Positions 61,883-64,000 of a stretch of DNA of 64,000 nucleotides are shown here, in pieces. Position 1 is the first letter of the stretch, and every line of letters starts with the position of its first letter. Made by a program: the position numbers and the translations under genes. Location: assembly GCF_034044635.1 (NCBI RefSeq), contig NZ_JAXCLX010000001.1, positions 1,550,001 through 1,614,000 on the forward strand, read 5' to 3'. The notes beneath the pieces are model-generated. The model was not told the DNA's origin, did no database searches, and saw nothing but the letters and a program-made list of their open reading frames with translations. The stretch is from Dongia rigui (GTDB lineage Bacteria; Pseudomonadota; Alphaproteobacteria; Dongiales; Dongiaceae).

Positions 61883-62911
61883 CTAGCGCTGCTCGAAACC
61901 CATCAGCACATTCACCGTGTTGACGCCCAGGGCTTCGACGGCATAGCCACCCTCCATCACGAAAAGCGTGGGCAGATCGGCCCACGCGATGCGTTCGCCA
62001 AGGCGATGGTAATCCGCCTCGGCCAATTTGAAGCGCGAGATCGGGTCATGCTCGAAAGTGTCGAGGCCGAGCGAGATGACCAGGGCCTCGGCGCCATATT
62101 GCGCGATCCGCTTCAAGGCATGGTCGAGTGCTTCCGTATAGCGCTGCCAATCGGTGCCCCAGGGCAGCGGCAGGTTCATGTGATAACCCTCGCCGGCCCC
62201 CGCGCCGATCTCATCGGCATAGCCGAGGAAATAGGGGAATTCCTGCTTCGGATCGGCGTGGAGCGAGATGGTGAGCACGTCGTCACGCGCGAAGAACATC
62301 TGCTGGGTGCCGTTGCCATGGTGATAGTCGACATCGAGGATGGCGACACGCTTTGCCCCCTGGTCGCGGAAGGCTTGTGCCGCGATGCCGGCATTGTTCA
62401 AGAAACAATAGCCGCCATAGAAGTCGCTGCCGGCGTGGTGTCCCGGCGGGCGGCAAAGGGCGAAGGCCGATTTCTCGCCGGTCGCCACCAGCTTCTGCGC
62501 GGTGAGAGCCACATTGGCCGATGAGAGTACGGCGCGCCAGGTCCCCGGCGTGATCGGCGTCCCCGCATCGATGGCGTAATAGCCGAGCTTGCCATCGATG
62601 CTGTCGGAAAGCCGGCGCCCCAAGCCGGGAACCGGCCAGACATGCGGCAGGGCATCGAAGGTACGGCCCGTCGCCGCCCATTCGTCCCAGGCAACGCGCA
62701 GGAACTCGACCAGGCCCCGGTCATGCACTTTCAGGATCGGATCGAGGCCGAAGTCCTGGGGCCCCAGCACCTCGCCGAGCTTGGTCGAGCGCACCCGGTC
62801 GATGACGATCTCGGCCCGACGCGGCATCTCATGGGCCTTCATGAACTGCCCTTCGAGCAGTTCGAACTTGCCGTCCTGCAGGCGATGATCTTCGCTGTAA
62901 ACCGTACGCAT
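61883..62911 (-). CDS. HDAC-family deacetylase, acetylpolyamine amidohydrolase-like
   Basis: A 342-residue zinc hydrolase of the arginase/deacetylase fold. The catalytic His-His is in CRPPGHHAGSDFYGGYCFLN and the zinc ligands in ILDVDYHHGNGTQQMFF and LGLDTFEHDP. The N-terminus MRTVYSEDHRLQD and the EMPRRAE block are typical of bacterial acetylpolyamine amidohydrolases (AphA/AphB). It would remove acetyl groups from acetylated polyamines. It starts 6 bases after the amidase stop. Confidence 0.92.
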   Translation of the reverse strand: MRTVYSEDHRLQDGKFELLEGQFMKAHEMPRRAEIVIDRVRSTKLGEVLGPQDFGLDPILKVHDRGLVEFLRVAWDEWAATGRTFDALPHVWPVPGLGRRLSDSIDGKLGYYAIDAGTPITPGTWRAVLSSANVALTAQKLVATGEKSAFALCRPPGHHAGSDFYGGYCFLNNAGIAAQAFRDQGAKRVAILDVDYHHGNGTQQMFFARDDVLTISLHADPKQEFPYFLGYADEIGAGAGEGYHMNLPLPWGTDWQRYTEALDHALKRIAQYGAEALVISLGLDTFEHDPISRFKLAEADYHRLGERIAWADLPTLFVMEGGYAVEALGVNTVNVLMGFEQR

Positions 62912-62917
62912 GATCGT

Positions 62918-64000
62918 TCAGAGATCCGGGCGCGAGCGGCGCGCGTTGTACCAGCCACCCACCGCCGTCTCAAAGGCCATGCCGGCGCGGAAGACGTCGG
63001 CATCGGCATAGGTGCGGCCGATGAGTTGCATCGAGGTGGGGACACCATTCGTCGCATGCCCCGTCGGCACCGCAAGCACCGGGCAGCGGCTGAGCGTGTT
63101 GAACGGTGTCGTCATGCACCAGGCCAGCACCTTGGGCAGCGGCGAGACCTTGCCGTTGATCCTGACCACGTCCTTGTTCTCGTTGAAATCGGCCTTCACG
63201 GCCGGGAGCGCGGTCGTCGGACAGATGAAGAGATCGTATTTCTCCATCATGGGGCCGAAGGTCGCGTACATCTTCACCGCGCCTTCCATCGACTTGAAAT
63301 ACTGGTCGGCGGTCGACTTCGCCCCTTTGCGGGCGAAGTTGCGGGCATAATTGGTCATGAGATGGCCGTATTTCTTGGCCGTCTGGTTGAGCTGCGTGCC
63401 GAAGAGATGTTCGAGATGGCGCATGCCGGTGTCGATGGCGTCACGCGTCCACCCCAGATCCACTTCCTCGACCGTGGCGCCGAGGCTCTTGAATACGCGC
63501 AGCGCCTTTTTCAGATTGGCGACCACATCCTTGTCGACCTCATAGAGGCCAAGATCGAAGGAATAGGCGATCTTCCAGCCCTTGATCGGCTTGTAATCGG
63601 TGGGCAGGCGCAGCTTGGGCCGCAGCGAGGCGATATCGAGCGGGCTGGGCCCGGAGATGACGTTCTGCAGCAGAATGGCGTCGGCGATCGTCCGCGTCAT
63701 CGGTCCGGTATGGCAATAGGGATCGAGGTTGAAGGGCGGATCGTCCGGGTTGCGGCCATAAGGCGGCTTGAAGCCGACGACGCCGCAGGCCGCGGCCGGG
63801 ATGCGGATCGAGCCACCGATATCGGAACCCATGGCGAGCGGTGCTGTGCCGGCCGCGAGCGAGGCACCAGACCCACCCGAGGAGCCGCCGGTGGTGAACT
63901 TGCGGTTCCACGGATTGCGCGTCACACCCCAAAGCCTGGAATGGGTCCAGGACGCACAGGAGAATTCCGGCGTCGCGGTGCGGGCATGGACGATGCCGCC
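62918..64000 (-). CDS. Amidase signature family hydrolase (N-terminal part missing)
   Basis: At least 360 residues; the frame continues beyond the right edge, with HARTATPEFSCASWTHSRLW before TRNPWNRKFTTGGSSGG. The serine-rich core GGSSGGSGASLAAGTAPLAM and the nucleophile in GSDIGGSIRIPAA are present. The catalytic Lys lies outside the window. AS-family amidases hydrolyse simple amides. It precedes the acetylpolyamine-type deacetylase, suggesting joint breakdown of amides or acylated amines. Confidence 0.93.
   Translation of the reverse strand, partial: GGIVHARTATPEFSCASWTHSRLWGVTRNPWNRKFTTGGSSGGSGASLAAGTAPLAMGSDIGGSIRIPAAACGVVGFKPPYGRNPDDPPFNLDPYCHTGPMTRTIADAILLQNVISGPSPLDIASLRPKLRLPTDYKPIKGWKIAYSFDLGLYEVDKDVVANLKKALRVFKSLGATVEEVDLGWTRDAIDTGMRHLEHLFGTQLNQTAKKYGHLMTNYARNFARKGAKSTADQYFKSMEGAVKMYATFGPMMEKYDLFICPTTALPAVKADFNENKDVVRINGKVSPLPKVLAWCMTTPFNTLSRCPVLAVPTGHATNGVPTSMQLIGRTYADADVFRAGMAFETAVGGWYNARRSRPDL

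Overview
This 64 kb window is high-GC alphaproteobacterial chromosome. The gene style and neighbourhoods suggest a Rhodospirillales-type organism: a fabD-fabG-acpP-fabF-mltG cluster, rpsF-rpsR-rplI, PstA with the long N-terminal domain, a PuuR/PotFGHI-like amine cluster, and CCCTCACCCC-type intergenic repeats. A Dongiaceae-like bacterium is my best guess, but nothing in the window fixes the genus. No rRNA, tRNA, CRISPR, phage or insertion sequence was recognised.

Layout. (1) 1-4036, minus strand: fatty-acid synthesis (fabD, fabG, acpP, fabF), a possible 23-residue membrane peptide, and the start of mltG. (2) 4167-7824, plus: a CENP-V/GFA zinc protein, the ribosomal operon rpsF-rpsR-rplI with Arg/Gly repeat tails, a terminator, then a copper set (DUF2946-like protein, SCO1, PCuAC). 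(3) 8049-16836, plus: a perfect DnaA box, then dnaB, alr, mlaE, mlaF, radA, cvpA, purF and a short-chain dehydrogenase. (4) 16837-17571: a gap holding hairpins and an intergenic repeat. (5) 17572-31028: an exported protein of unknown function and a large amine (polyamine-type) uptake and catabolism cluster. On the minus strand are a lipoprotein binding protein, two permeases, an ATPase, a family-1 glycosyltransferase, two tandem cupins, an aldehyde dehydrogenase and an FAD amine oxidase. Divergent on the plus strand are an XRE-cupin regulator and two tandem flavin amine oxidases. (6) 31096-33393: a CHASE2 nucleotide cyclase. (7) 33538-39428, minus: the Pho locus, whose first gene is a natural PstS-PstC fusion, followed by pstA, pstB, phoU and phoB, with a candidate PHO box. 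(8) 39598-41408: a HIT protein, a GST and two tandem cysteine-rich lipoproteins. (9) 41489-54279, minus: eleven closely packed or overlapping genes. Four glycosyltransferases, a histidine phosphatase, a NodB-like deacetylase and a small membrane protein lead directly into a peptide/oligosaccharide ABC importer. (10) 54517-58289, plus: divergent from region 9, a 906-residue exporter-like ABC protein with a degenerate, expanded ATPase domain, a stand-alone cyclic-nucleotide-binding protein and a small methyltransferase. (11) 58376-64000: a trypsin-like protease with TPRs, then (minus) an amidase, an acetylpolyamine-amidohydrolase-like deacetylase and a membrane sulfatase-fold enzyme.

The most notable features are the combined glycan/importer/degenerate-exporter locus (41489-58289), the amine cluster carrying a glycosyltransferase and cupins but no recognisable gamma-glutamylpolyamine synthetase, the PstS-PstC fusion, and the matching RGG-like tails on S6 and S18. 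At least five copies of one GC-rich inverted-repeat family sit between genes, mostly at operon ends. All functions are read from sequence motifs and context; none was tested by database search.
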